64,000 nt of DNA from Silicimonas sp. (GTDB taxonomy: Bacteria > Pseudomonadota > Alphaproteobacteria > Rhodobacterales > Rhodobacteraceae): contig JAJEAC010000165.1 of the NCBI GenBank assembly GCA_022824315.1, forward strand, positions 37,514 through 101,513, given 5' to 3'. Below, one piece after another: positions 48,189-57,088 of this stretch (within the stretch, counting starts at the first letter, position 1; each line of letters starts with the position of its first letter). A model generated the notes under the pieces. That model was given only the letters and a program-made list of their open reading frames with translations, did no database searches and was not told the DNA's origin. The translations under genes were made by a program, and so were the position numbers.

Positions 48189-48542
48189 ATGGCTCTTGTC
48201 ATACTATCCCCATGCATTGACGTGAAAGACGGGACATGCACCGAAGTATGCCCGGTCGACTGCATCTACGAGGGCGAGCGGATGTTCTATATCCACCCCA
48301 CCGAGTGCATCGAATGCAGCTTGTGCGAAAGCATCTGTCCAGTGGATGCGATTCGATATGATGATGAAGTCTCTCCGGCGGACACGCGGTTTCTCAAGCT
48401 CAACGGCGATCCTTTCCGCAATGCGGACGGTGAACTGGATCAGCCCGGCGGCTGGTCGCGAGGCGACACGCCGCTAAAGGACCCCGCAGCGATTCGGGAC
48501 TTTCCGGCAGCTGGCAAGATTCTGCCGAACGCGTCCCGATGA
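48189..48542 (+). CDS. 7Fe-type ferredoxin (FdxA-like)
   Basis: This 117-residue ferredoxin has Cys9, Cys17, Cys21, Cys25 and Cys40, Cys43, Cys46, Cys50, the pattern for one 3Fe-4S and one 4Fe-4S cluster as in FdxA. It begins 3 bases after the hydratase, so it is part of the same operon and probably serves the FAD oxidoreductase. Confidence 0.92.
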   Translation: MALVILSPCIDVKDGTCTEVCPVDCIYEGERMFYIHPTECIECSLCESICPVDAIRYDDEVSPADTRFLKLNGDPFRNADGELDQPGGWSRGDTPLKDPAAIRDFPAAGKILPNASR

Positions 48543-48742
48543 CGGGAACTCCGCTGCAGGCCGGGCGCAATTTGACTGCTGACACAGGCTGGCAAGGAAG
48601 TCGGCTTGACTCGCCGGCTCCCTCGCCTCTCGTGTGCGGCAAGGATCTGTGCGGCGAACATGGGGGCGAAATGCCTGGCACCGTTGCTCCGGAAATTCAC
48701 TTGGCCGCGGCGGCAGCCAGCAGATTGGGGAGATAGCTCAGG

Positions 48743-49216
48743 ATGGCGGACTCACGGTTATGGCACACCCGGTTCATGGGATTGTGCGATCATGTCTCCG
48801 AATGGTCGGAAGATCCCCATTTCCAAGTCGGTTGCGTCATCGTCGATGCCAGGCATGTGATCCTCTCGACGGGCTACAACGGGTTTCCGCGCGGCGTGCA
48901 GGGCCACGACCCAAGTCGATTCAACAGGGAGAGCGGCGAGAAATTCTACTGGTTCGAGCACGCCGAACGCAATGCAATATACAATGCCGCAAGTGTCGGT
49001 GTCTCCTTGTCCGAAGCCACCCTGTACGTGAACCGATTTCCGTGCGCGGACTGCAGCCGCGCGATCATCCAGTCCGGCATTGGCACACTGGTCTGCCCGC
49101 CAATTCCGGAAGCCGATGGCGCCTTGGACGACAGTTTCCGGGCCGGTGCGACGATGCTGGAGGAAGCGGGGTTGCCGATTGCGATCTTCTCGCGCGCTGA
49201 AGGCAAAAAATTGTAG
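48743..49216 (+). CDS. dCMP-deaminase-fold hydrolase
   Basis: This 157-residue zinc deaminase has the motifs HAE (His73, Glu75) and PCADC (Cys101, Cys104) and the insertion YNGFPRGVQGHDPSRF typical of dCMP deaminases. The nucleotide-phosphate residues cannot be judged by eye. Within a purine and heterocycle island it may act on a free base or other amino-heterocycle instead of dCMP. 200 bases separate it from the ferredoxin gene, with nothing recognised between. Confidence 0.85.
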   Translation: MADSRLWHTRFMGLCDHVSEWSEDPHFQVGCVIVDARHVILSTGYNGFPRGVQGHDPSRFNRESGEKFYWFEHAERNAIYNAASVGVSLSEATLYVNRFPCADCSRAIIQSGIGTLVCPPIPEADGALDDSFRAGATMLEEAGLPIAIFSRAEGKKL

Positions 49217-49323
49217 TTCCCGTTCGGAGGACATCGCCATTCACCACGAATCGGCGGCCAGATCACGCATCCCAGCCTTCGCTGGCGTGAACCGCACCTG
49301 AACAAAAGGCCAAATCAAGGCTT

Positions 49324-49349
49324 GCAAAGCAGCAAGTTCAAGGCTTTGC
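49324..49349. repeat. Inverted repeat upstream of xdhA
   Basis: GCAAAGC (49324-49330) and GCTTTGC (49343-49349) are perfect complements 12 bases apart, about 95 bases before xdhA. It could be an operator for a purine-responsive regulator; no such regulator gene is adjacent. Confidence 0.3.
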
Positions 49350-49443
49350 TTGGTGGCCGACAGGAGGCCTCCGGCTTTACGCCGCATCGGGACGGAGGTG
49401 CGCGGAACCAACCGCAGGAACAGAAAGCGGCGTCGGGCATGCG

Positions 49444-50832
49444 ATGCGCGAAATTGTGTTTCTCCTGAACGGAGAGCGGGTGGAACTGAATGGCGTCCCC
49501 GCGACTCGCACCCTGCTCGACTGGCTTCGCGAAGACCGCGGCCTGACCGGCACGAAGGAAGGCTGCAACGAAGGTGATTGCGGGGCCTGCACGGTCATGG
49601 TGTCCGACGGGAACGGCACCCGAACCCTCAATTCCTGCATTCTGTTCCTGCCTCAGCTTCACGGCAAGGCCGTGCGCACCGTCGAAGGCGTTTCCGGGCC
49701 GGACGGATCGCTTCATCCGGTCCAGAAGGCGATGATCAGGCACCATGGTTCTCAGTGCGGCTTCTGCACTCCGGGATTTGTTGTGTCCATGGCCTGCGCG
49801 CACAAGAACGGAAAGCGCGACTTCGACGTCCAACTCGCCGGAAACCTCTGCCGTTGCACCGGCTATGCTCCAATTGTGCGTGCCGCCGAGGATGCGGCAT
49901 CGGAACCCGTCCCAAACTGGATCACCGAAGACTGCGCGCTGCCTGTTGCCGTCACGAGGAGCGCCAACGGTGCCGCATCCGGCCTTGCACCTGAAAGCGC
50001 GGACGAACTGGCGGCCCTTTACGCCTCGCATCCCGACGCAGTGCTCGTTGCCGGCGCGACAGATGTTGGACTCACGGTCACCAAGGCCCTGAAGGAACCC
50101 GAACGGTTCCTCTTTCTCGGCGGCATCCAGGATCTCAAGGCCATCGATGCCGGCCCGAAGACGGTCCGTATCGGAGCCATGGCCACGTTCTCCGAGGTGG
50201 GCGACATGATCGGCGACATGCATCCCGATCTCGGCGAACTGATCCGGCGCTTTGGTTCGGTGCAGGTCCGGAATGCCGCAACGATCGGCGGCAACATCGC
50301 GAACGGTTCGCCCGTCGGAGATTCCCCGCCGGCGCTGATCGCGCTCGGCACAACGCTGCACCTCAGGCGCGGCAACGATCGCAGGGACTTGCCGCTTGAA
50401 GACTTCTTCCTTGACTACGGCGTCCAGGATCGCGCGCCCGGCGAATTCGTCGAGGCGGTGAGCTTCCCGCGCCAGGCTGACCGGTTGAAATGCTACAAGC
50501 TGTCCAAGCGGTTCGACCAAGACATTTCCGCAGTATGCGGTTGCTTCAACATCCGTGTCCAGGGCGGGACAGTGGAAGAGGCACGAATCGCCTTCGGTGG
50601 CATGGCAGGCATTCCGAAACGCGCCCGGCACGTCGAGGACGCACTCTCCGGCAAGGAATGGAGCGAGGCCACCATAAGGGCCGCACGAGACGCTTGGGAA
50701 AAGGACTTCACGCCGCTCACCGACTTGCGTGCATCGGCCGCCTACCGACTCGAAGCGGCCCGCAACCTGCTCACGCGCGCCTTTCTGGAAGACCAGGGCA
50801 CCGAGACGAATGTCCTTGAGGCTGCCCCATGA
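49444..50832 (+). CDS. xdhA: Xanthine dehydrogenase, small (2Fe-2S/FAD) subunit
   Basis: XdhA carries electrons from the Moco subunit to NAD. The 462-residue protein has the plant-type 2Fe-2S site (Cys41, Cys46, Cys49 and Cys65), the second 2Fe-2S site (QCGFCTPGF and CRCTG), and an FAD domain (VLVAGATDVGLTVTK, RNAATIGGNIANGSP). Overlaps xdhB by four bases. Confidence 0.96.
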   Translation: MREIVFLLNGERVELNGVPATRTLLDWLREDRGLTGTKEGCNEGDCGACTVMVSDGNGTRTLNSCILFLPQLHGKAVRTVEGVSGPDGSLHPVQKAMIRHHGSQCGFCTPGFVVSMACAHKNGKRDFDVQLAGNLCRCTGYAPIVRAAEDAASEPVPNWITEDCALPVAVTRSANGAASGLAPESADELAALYASHPDAVLVAGATDVGLTVTKALKEPERFLFLGGIQDLKAIDAGPKTVRIGAMATFSEVGDMIGDMHPDLGELIRRFGSVQVRNAATIGGNIANGSPVGDSPPALIALGTTLHLRRGNDRRDLPLEDFFLDYGVQDRAPGEFVEAVSFPRQADRLKCYKLSKRFDQDISAVCGCFNIRVQGGTVEEARIAFGGMAGIPKRARHVEDALSGKEWSEATIRAARDAWEKDFTPLTDLRASAAYRLEAARNLLTRAFLEDQGTETNVLEAAP

Positions 50833-53162
50833 GCGCCGGCACCGCCCTGCCCCATGACGCAGCGGCTTTGCATGTCACCGGTGCCGCGCACTACGTGGAC
50901 GACATCCCGGTGCCGGACGGCACGCTCTCGCTCGCCTTCGGCATCAGTTCGGTGGCGCATGGACGCATCACGCAACTGGGGCTTGGAGACGTACGCGCCG
51001 CAGCGGGCACAGTCGCGGTATTGACCGCGAGCGACCTGCCGTTTGCCAACGACGCCTCGTCATCCGTACATGACGAACCGCTTCTCGCCGAAGGCAAGGT
51101 CCACTACCTCGGGCAACCGCTCTTTCTCGTTGCCGCAGAAACGCATCTAGCTGCCCGCAAGGCAGCGCGTCTTGGCAATGTCCGCTACGAAGAACTGCCC
51201 GCGATTCTCTCAATTGACGACGCACTCGCCGCCAACAGCCGCTTCGAGGAAGGGCCGCGCGTCTATCTCAAGGGTGACGTTGACGCCGCTCTCGCCGCGG
51301 CCAAGCATGTCGTCGAAGGTTCGGTCGAGATGGGTGGGCAGGAACACTTCTACCTCGAAGGCCATGCCGCGCTCGCGTTGCCGCAGGACAGCGGCGACAT
51401 GATCGTGCATTGCTCCTCGCAGCACCCGAGCGAGATCCAGCACAAGGTCGCCGACGCGCTCGGTGTGCCGATGCATGCCGTTCAGGTCGTGGTGCGACGC
51501 ATGGGCGGCGGATTCGGCGGCAAGGAAAGCCAGGCCAATGCGGTCGCCATCGCCTGCGCCGTTGCAGCACGTGCAACGGGACGCCCTTGCAAGATGCGCT
51601 ACGACAGAGACGACGACATCATGATCACCGGCAAGCGCCACGACTTCCGCATCGACTACCGGGCCGGATTCGACGGCGCTGGGCGGTTGGCCGGTGTCGA
51701 TTTCATCCAATTTTGTCGTTGCGGCTGGGCCCAGGATCTCTCGCTGCCTGTCGCCGATCGCGCCATGCTCCACGCCGACAACGCCTATCTCCTGCCAACG
51801 GCACGGATCACATCGCACCGGCTGAGGACCAACACCCAGTCTGCAACAGCGTTCCGCGGATTTGGCGGCCCGCAGGGAATTGTCGGCATTGAGCGGGTGA
51901 TGGATCATGTCGCTCACAAGCTCGGCATCGACCCGCTCGATGTTCGCCTTATCAATTTCTATTCCGCTGCCGGGCAGGTCTCGGCAGGCAGCACGCCGAG
52001 CGCACCAGACCCTGCCGGAAAGGCACTTCAGACCACGCCTTACCACATGCCCGTCGAGGACTTCGTGCTGCATGAGATGGTCGATGAACTGGAGGAAACA
52101 TCGGTCTATCGCGCCCGCCGCGCCGCGATCGCTGAATGGAATTCCTCCAGTCCCGTGCTGAAGAAGGGCATCGCCCTGACACCGGTCAAGTTCGGCATCT
52201 CCTTCACGCTGACGCATCTCAACCAGGCAGGGGCGCTCGTGCATGTTTACCATGACGGTTCGATCCACATGAATCACGGCGGCACCGAAATGGGGCAAGG
52301 CCTGTTCCAGAAAGTGGCGCAGGTCGCGGCGAGCAGCTTTTCTGTGCCCCCGGCAAGCGTCAAAGTCACTGCCACCGACACGGCAAAGGTGCCGAACACG
52401 TCTGCCACGGCCGCCTCTTCAGGATCGGACATCAATGGCATGGCCGTAAAGTCCGCCTGCGACCAGATCCGCGAACGCATGGCGGCACATCTGGCTGAAA
52501 CGCGCCAGATCAAGCCGCAGAACGTGCAGTTCCGCGCAGGACAGGTACAAGCCGGTGCCGATGAAATGAGCTTCGCCGAAGCGGCAAGGGAGTGCTACGA
52601 AGGGCGCGTCAGCATGTCAGCCACCGGATTCTACCGAACGCCCCGGATCCAGTGGGACCGGATCAAGGGAAGAGGTCGGCCATTTTACTATTTCGCCTAT
52701 GGTGCAGCGGTGAGCGAGGTCGTGCTGGACACGCTTACCGGCGAAAACCGCATTCTGCGCACCGACATCCTGCATGACGCCGGCGCGTCGCTGAACCCGG
52801 CAATCGACATCGGACAGATCGAAGGGGGGTATGTTCAGGGCGCAGGGTGGCTGACCATGGAGGAACTGGTCTGGGACCAGAAGGGCCGTCTCCTCACCCA
52901 TGCGCCGTCGACCTACAAGATTCCGGCCTGCTCCGACAGGCCCGACATCTTCAAAGTGTCGCTGTGGTCCAAGGGACGGAACGCCGAAGAGACGATCCAT
53001 CGCTCCAAGGCGGTCGGCGAGCCGCCGCTGATGCTGGGCATCTCGGCGTTTCTTGCGTTGTCCGACGCGGTGGCCGCTTGCGGAGCCCCCTATCCCGCGC
53101 TTGATGCACCGGCAACGCCCGAACGGCTCTTGAACGCAATGAACCGGATTAGAACACCATGA
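50829..53162 (+). CDS. xdhB: Xanthine dehydrogenase, large molybdopterin subunit
   Basis: XdhB holds the molybdenum cofactor and oxidises hypoxanthine and xanthine. The 777-residue protein has the Moco and substrate motifs of true xanthine dehydrogenases: RRMGGGFGGKESQ, the substrate-binding Arg in TAFRGFGGPQG and the catalytic Glu in VGEPPLMLGIS. These residues favour purines over other heterocycles. Followed by xdhC with ATGA overlap. Confidence 0.97.
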   Translation: MSAGTALPHDAAALHVTGAAHYVDDIPVPDGTLSLAFGISSVAHGRITQLGLGDVRAAAGTVAVLTASDLPFANDASSSVHDEPLLAEGKVHYLGQPLFLVAAETHLAARKAARLGNVRYEELPAILSIDDALAANSRFEEGPRVYLKGDVDAALAAAKHVVEGSVEMGGQEHFYLEGHAALALPQDSGDMIVHCSSQHPSEIQHKVADALGVPMHAVQVVVRRMGGGFGGKESQANAVAIACAVAARATGRPCKMRYDRDDDIMITGKRHDFRIDYRAGFDGAGRLAGVDFIQFCRCGWAQDLSLPVADRAMLHADNAYLLPTARITSHRLRTNTQSATAFRGFGGPQGIVGIERVMDHVAHKLGIDPLDVRLINFYSAAGQVSAGSTPSAPDPAGKALQTTPYHMPVEDFVLHEMVDELEETSVYRARRAAIAEWNSSSPVLKKGIALTPVKFGISFTLTHLNQAGALVHVYHDGSIHMNHGGTEMGQGLFQKVAQVAASSFSVPPASVKVTATDTAKVPNTSATAASSGSDINGMAVKSACDQIRERMAAHLAETRQIKPQNVQFRAGQVQAGADEMSFAEAARECYEGRVSMSATGFYRTPRIQWDRIKGRGRPFYYFAYGAAVSEVVLDTLTGENRILRTDILHDAGASLNPAIDIGQIEGGYVQGAGWLTMEELVWDQKGRLLTHAPSTYKIPACSDRPDIFKVSLWSKGRNAEETIHRSKAVGEPPLMLGISAFLALSDAVAACGAPYPALDAPATPERLLNAMNRIRTP

Positions 53163-54103
53163 GCATGGATATGCGAGGTCTTGAGCAAGCAGTAGCGGAG
53201 CACGGCAGTGTTGCCCGTGTCGTCGTGGCGACCGTCGAGGGCTCGGCCCCACGCGAGCAGGGTGCCGCGATGCTGGTCTGGCCGGACGGCCAATCGGGCA
53301 CGATCGGCGGCGGTGCCCTTGAATTCGAGGCGTTGGCCCATGCGCGCGAGGCCCTTGCAGAGGGCAAGGACTCACTCGTCTCACGGCCCCTCGGTCCTGC
53401 GCTCGGCCAATGCTGCGGCGGTGCTGTCGTGCTGGCCACCGAAATCTATGACAAGGCGCGTCTTGCCGAATTGCCCGGCGACATCTACCTGCGCCGCGTC
53501 ACGGGACAGGCGGACCGGCCGCTCGCTCTGCAGCGCGCAGCCGCCCGCAGCCGCAACGCGGGGGCACCCGCCGAAACGCATTGCCAATCGGGGTGGCTGA
53601 TCGAGCCGGTCGCACCGCACCTCCGGCCGCTCTGGATCTACGGGGCCGGCCATGTCGGTCGCGCGATTGTCGAAGTGACGGCACCCCTCCCGGGCATTGC
53701 CATCACTTGGGTTGACACTGGGGCCGACCGGTTCCCAGACGAAATCCCTGACAGCGTCACGAAGCTCCTGGCTGCCAACCCGGCAACTGCCGTCCGCCAC
53801 GCTCCCTGCGATGCCGAGCACCTGATACTGACCTATTCCCATGCGCTCGACCTCGAAGTCTGCCACCAGCTGCTCGGCCACGGCTTCCGCGCGACCGGAC
53901 TGATAGGCTCGGGAACCAAGTGGGCGCGCTTCCGGTCACGGCTCAGGTCGCTCGGGCACTCGGACGCGCAGATCTCACGAATCAAGTGCCCGATCGGGAA
54001 CCCGGCACTGGGGAAGCACCCGCAGGCAGTTGCCGTTGGATTTGCCGCCGAATGGCTGTCCGAATCTTCGGCGGTGGATACCGAAATGGAGGCCGAGGCG
54101 TGA
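53159..54103 (+). CDS. xdhC: XdhC, molybdenum cofactor insertion factor
   Basis: XdhC binds and inserts sulfurated molybdenum cofactor into XdhB. The 314-residue protein has the N-terminal XdhC/CoxI domain (GSAPREQGAAMLV, GGGALEFEA) and a C-terminal Rossmann domain (IYGAGHVGRAIVE). Length is normal. Confidence 0.95.
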   Translation: MSMDMRGLEQAVAEHGSVARVVVATVEGSAPREQGAAMLVWPDGQSGTIGGGALEFEALAHAREALAEGKDSLVSRPLGPALGQCCGGAVVLATEIYDKARLAELPGDIYLRRVTGQADRPLALQRAAARSRNAGAPAETHCQSGWLIEPVAPHLRPLWIYGAGHVGRAIVEVTAPLPGIAITWVDTGADRFPDEIPDSVTKLLAANPATAVRHAPCDAEHLILTYSHALDLEVCHQLLGHGFRATGLIGSGTKWARFRSRLRSLGHSDAQISRIKCPIGNPALGKHPQAVAVGFAAEWLSESSAVDTEMEAEA

Positions 54104-54200
54104 TCGGGGCGGTGCCGACCTGCCAGCGACTTCCCGGCGCTGCCAAGCTCCGTTTCGGCAATTGGCGTTCTGGCACCGAATTGCGGCGACAACTGCACGG

Positions 54201-55553
54201 ATGCACGACCTGGCGACCACCGCCATGCACCAGTCGCACTGCGATGTTCGGGCCCGCGTTGTGACGGCCAAGACGCTGATCCTGGGCCAGACCCTGACCT
54301 TTGCGGACGATCCCTTCAAGGTGCCCGTGGCGGAGGCCGCAATTCACGAACCACGTGGAGGGGTGCTCATCGAGGACGGGCTGATCGCGGCGGTCGGGCC
54401 AGCCGACGACCTTCAGCACGCACATCCGGACGCGATCGTCACCGACATGGGCTCACGACTGCTGACCGCCGGCTTTGTCGATTCCCATGCGCACTACCCC
54501 CAGACCGCGATCATCGCGAGCTGGGGCAAGCGGCTTGTGGACTGGCTGAACACCTACACGTTTCCGGAGGAGGCACGCTTTTCCGACGCAGACTACGCCC
54601 GCGAGACCGCCGAGCGCTATCTTGACCTGACGCTCATGAACGGCACCACCACTGTCTGCTCCTTTTGCACGATCCACCCCGAAAGCGTCGAAGCGTTCTT
54701 CGTCGAAGCCCGGAAACGCGGGCTCCGCGCCATGGCCGGAAAGACATGCATGGACCAGAACGCGCCTGAAGACCTGCGAGACACGGTCCAGTCAAGCCAT
54801 GACGACAGCAAGCGGCTGCTCGAACGCTGGCACGGCGTGGACCGTCTCGGCTACGCGATAACGCCGCGCTTTTCGCCGACGTCAACGCCCGAACAGCTTG
54901 AAGCACTCGGTGCCCTATGGGCCGAGCATCCTGAATGCGTGATGCAGACCCACCTCTCGGAACAGACCGACGAGGTCGAATGGGCGCTTAGCTTGCACCC
55001 TGAAGCCCGGGACTATCTCGAAACCTACGAGATGCACGGGCTTGTCGGAGAAGGCGCCCTGTTCGGTCATGCGATCCACCTGACCGAACGCGAACGCGCC
55101 CGGATCGCGGAAACCGGCGCATCGGTGGTGCATTGCCCGACATCCAACACGTTCATCGGCTCGGGTCTCTTTGACCTGACCGGCCTTGCTGCATGCGGCA
55201 TGCGGATCGCATTGGCGACGGATACCGGCGGAGGCTCGTCCTTCTCGATGCTGCGCACGATGGCCGCCGCCTACGAAATCGCCCAGCTCCGTGGCGCGGC
55301 GCTGCATCCGGCGCAGCTCTACTGGCTGGCCACGGCGGGATCCGCCCGCGCAATGCGTCTCGACGGGAAGATCGGCACGCTTGCCCCCGGTCTCGAGGCT
55401 GATCTGATAGCCCTTGATCTCGCTTCGACCGCGGCGATCGCGCAGCGCGCGAGCCGTGCGGAGGATTTCTGGGAAACGCTCTTTCCAACGATCATGATGG
55501 GAGACGATCGAGCGGTCGCGCAGGTATGGGTCGCCGGGCGCACTACGCGTTGA
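54201..55553 (+). CDS. guaD: Guanine deaminase
   Basis: Guanine deaminase converts guanine to xanthine, the XdhAB substrate. The 450-residue amidohydrolase has the zinc motifs FVDSHAHYPQ, MQTHLSEQTDE, FGHAIHLTE and the catalytic Asp in LATDTGGGSS. Start candidates at 54201, 54225 and 54261 lack a clear ribosome site; the first is listed. It ends the plus-strand island. Confidence 0.92.
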   Translation: MHDLATTAMHQSHCDVRARVVTAKTLILGQTLTFADDPFKVPVAEAAIHEPRGGVLIEDGLIAAVGPADDLQHAHPDAIVTDMGSRLLTAGFVDSHAHYPQTAIIASWGKRLVDWLNTYTFPEEARFSDADYARETAERYLDLTLMNGTTTVCSFCTIHPESVEAFFVEARKRGLRAMAGKTCMDQNAPEDLRDTVQSSHDDSKRLLERWHGVDRLGYAITPRFSPTSTPEQLEALGALWAEHPECVMQTHLSEQTDEVEWALSLHPEARDYLETYEMHGLVGEGALFGHAIHLTERERARIAETGASVVHCPTSNTFIGSGLFDLTGLAACGMRIALATDTGGGSSFSMLRTMAAAYEIAQLRGAALHPAQLYWLATAGSARAMRLDGKIGTLAPGLEADLIALDLASTAAIAQRASRAEDFWETLFPTIMMGDDRAVAQVWVAGRTTR

Positions 55554-55636
55554 TCTTGTCCTTGCCTGGGACATCAGGCAGCTTCGGACATCCTGATCTC
55601 GCGTCTTGTGATCCACCTCGAGCAACACCCCGGCAA

Positions 55637-55664
55637 CGTCCCTGGACCCGTCCGGCCAGGGACG
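55637..55664. repeat. 9-bp inverted repeat after guaD
   Basis: CGTCCCTGG and CCAGGGACG pair perfectly around a 10-base loop, 84 bases beyond guaD. No T-run, so either a weak terminator or part of a decayed mobile element. Confidence 0.4.
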
Positions 55665-55764
55665 GAGTCCTTGGTGCGTGTCCGACCTCCTTGGAACCAT
55701 TGGGAATTCCCTGTGGGCCGGAGGTCTGATTCGATGTGCGCATCGCGGTCGGGAGACCCCCGGA

Positions 55765-55936
55765 ATGCCCAAAGCCCGATCGACCGGTCTTCGCATGCGT
55801 GTCGTCGCGGCAGTGCGGGCAAGCGAGACCTGCCGCGCAGCAGCCTCCAGCCTTGGCGTCGCTCCGTCCGCGGCCGGGAAGTGGAATCGGGCCATCTCGA
55901 GGTCCGGGTCCGTAAGCCTGGCAAGGATCGGCGGCT
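55765..55936 (+). pseudogene. IS630-family transposase N-terminal remnant
   Basis: The first 57 or so codons match the N-terminal HTH of IS630-type transposases (MPKARSTGLRMRVVAAVRAS, then Ala-rich GVAPSAAGKWNR and a Gly-Ser-Val linker). The frame then loses the family pattern and no catalytic DDE domain follows. No terminal inverted repeats were identified. It marks a past insertion between the purine and sugar loci. Confidence 0.7.
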
Positions 55937-56014
55937 TCCTCAGATTCGCCATTGATCCCCACGGGGAATGGAGCCGGAATCAGGCCCGGACACGTCCCGG
56001 GATCAGGGTCAGGT

Positions 56015-56773
56015 CTATGCCGCGCGTGCCATTCCGGTGATGTGATGCACGATGTCGGCGGCCGACACCTCATCCGTCTTCAGTCGCGACCAGACCCTGC
56101 CCTGTCGCAGGACGACGATGCGCGAACTGAGCTTGGTGATGAGATCGATATCGTGGGCGACGACAACGACAGCGACACCCGACGCAATGACACGCTCGAT
56201 GAGTTCAGCCACGGCGTTCGTCTCCTTGACGCCCAAGGCGGCCGTCGGCTCGTCCAGGATCAGGCACTCGCTGCCCCAGAAGATGCTCCGCGCGATCGCG
56301 ATGCTCTGGCGTTGTCCGCCGGACAACTCGCTGACTGTCGCACTCATCCTCGGGATCGAAATGCCGATTCGCTGCAACTCTTCGCGCGCCTGACTTCGCA
56401 TGACCTTCCTGTCAAGATACCGGAGCAAGCGCCCCCAACCGGTGTATTTTTCGCGGCCAAGGAAGAAATTCGCCGCGACATCCAGTTGCTCGACCAAGGC
56501 CAAGTCCTGATAGACGGTCTCGATCTTGTGCTGTCGAGAGTCGCTGGGCGAGGCGAAGGACACTCTCTGGCCCTGGATCTGCATGCTGCCGGAGGTCTGC
56601 GGATGATACCCTGAGATGATCTTCACAAGCGTGGACTTTCCAGCCCCGTTGTCGCCGACCAGCCCGACGCATTCGCCGGGCATCACCGCGAAGGAAACGC
56701 CGTCGACGGCCTTGATGGCCCCGAAATGCTTGGTGACCTCGACCAGTTCGAGTACGGGTGTCGTCGCCGTCAT
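56015..56773 (-). CDS. Sugar ABC importer ATPase, single-domain FrcA type
   Basis: This 252-residue ATPase of the ribose/fructose importer class has one nucleotide-binding domain rather than the fused pair of RbsA: Walker A GDNGAGKST, signature LSGGQRQSIAIARS and Walker B LILDEPTAALG. Its ATG is the overlap of a 23-codon leader stop (ATGA). Last gene of the operon. Confidence 0.92.
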   Translation of the reverse strand: MTATTPVLELVEVTKHFGAIKAVDGVSFAVMPGECVGLVGDNGAGKSTLVKIISGYHPQTSGSMQIQGQRVSFASPSDSRQHKIETVYQDLALVEQLDVAANFFLGREKYTGWGRLLRYLDRKVMRSQAREELQRIGISIPRMSATVSELSGGQRQSIAIARSIFWGSECLILDEPTAALGVKETNAVAELIERVIASGVAVVVVAHDIDLITKLSSRIVVLRQGRVWSRLKTDEVSAADIVHHITGMARAA

Positions 56774-56841
56774 CTGTCCGCCTCGCAGGATACCCCTTCC
56801 TTCAGATGGGGGAGGAATGCGAAGTCTTGTGTTTCATGCAT
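56770..56841 (-). CDS. 23-residue leader ORF coupled to the sugar ATPase
   Basis: An ATG at 56841 has an excellent ribosome site (AAGGAG, 9 bases upstream). The frame encodes 23 residues and stops with TGA inside the ATPase ATG (ATGA), in a different frame. The ATPase itself lacks a stronger site of its own, so translation of this short ORF may drive ATPase synthesis and set its level below that of the binding protein. Peptide function, if any, is unknown. Confidence 0.55.
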   Translation of the reverse strand: MHETQDFAFLPHLKEGVSCEADR

Positions 56842-57088
56842 TTTTTCGTTCTCCTTTTGCCGTGTCGTGTCGAGGTGGCGTCTGTGCCCGTTGCTGAGGA
56901 AGCACGCCGGGATCGATCTTGGACGCATGGTTCAGGGTGGATCGGATGATGGTCCCCCTTCTCATTCTGATCAGCATGAACCTCCGAGGCTTCCGCCCCT
57001 CAAGCCCTTCCTCGCAGGGATGGATCACTGACCTTTTGCTCTTTGCTGTTGGGGGCGCACCCAGGAAACCCAAGGTGCGCCCGACACG
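56774..57088. other. 315-bp gap between binding-protein and ATPase genes
   Basis: Within the sugar operon. Holds the stem-loop at 57053-57082 right after the binding-protein stop and the leader ORF at 56770-56841. The rest is not convincingly coding. Such gaps often lower expression of the genes after a binding protein. Confidence 0.55.
57053..57082 (-). terminator. Stem-loop after the sugar-binding protein gene
   Basis: A 9-bp perfect stem (57053-57061 with 57074-57082) with a 12-base loop starts 6 bases past the binding-protein stop. Without a T-run it looks like a partial terminator or mRNA-stabilising hairpin that favours excess binding protein. Confidence 0.5.

Larger units (their letters stand above)
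55554..56014. other. 461-bp interval with a transposase remnant and stem-loop
   Basis: Between the guaD stop and the sugar ATPase end. Contains the IS630-like fragment listed at 55765-55936 and an inverted repeat CGTCCCTGG (55637-55645) with CCAGGGACG (55656-55664). No intact gene is seen. Confidence 0.6.
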
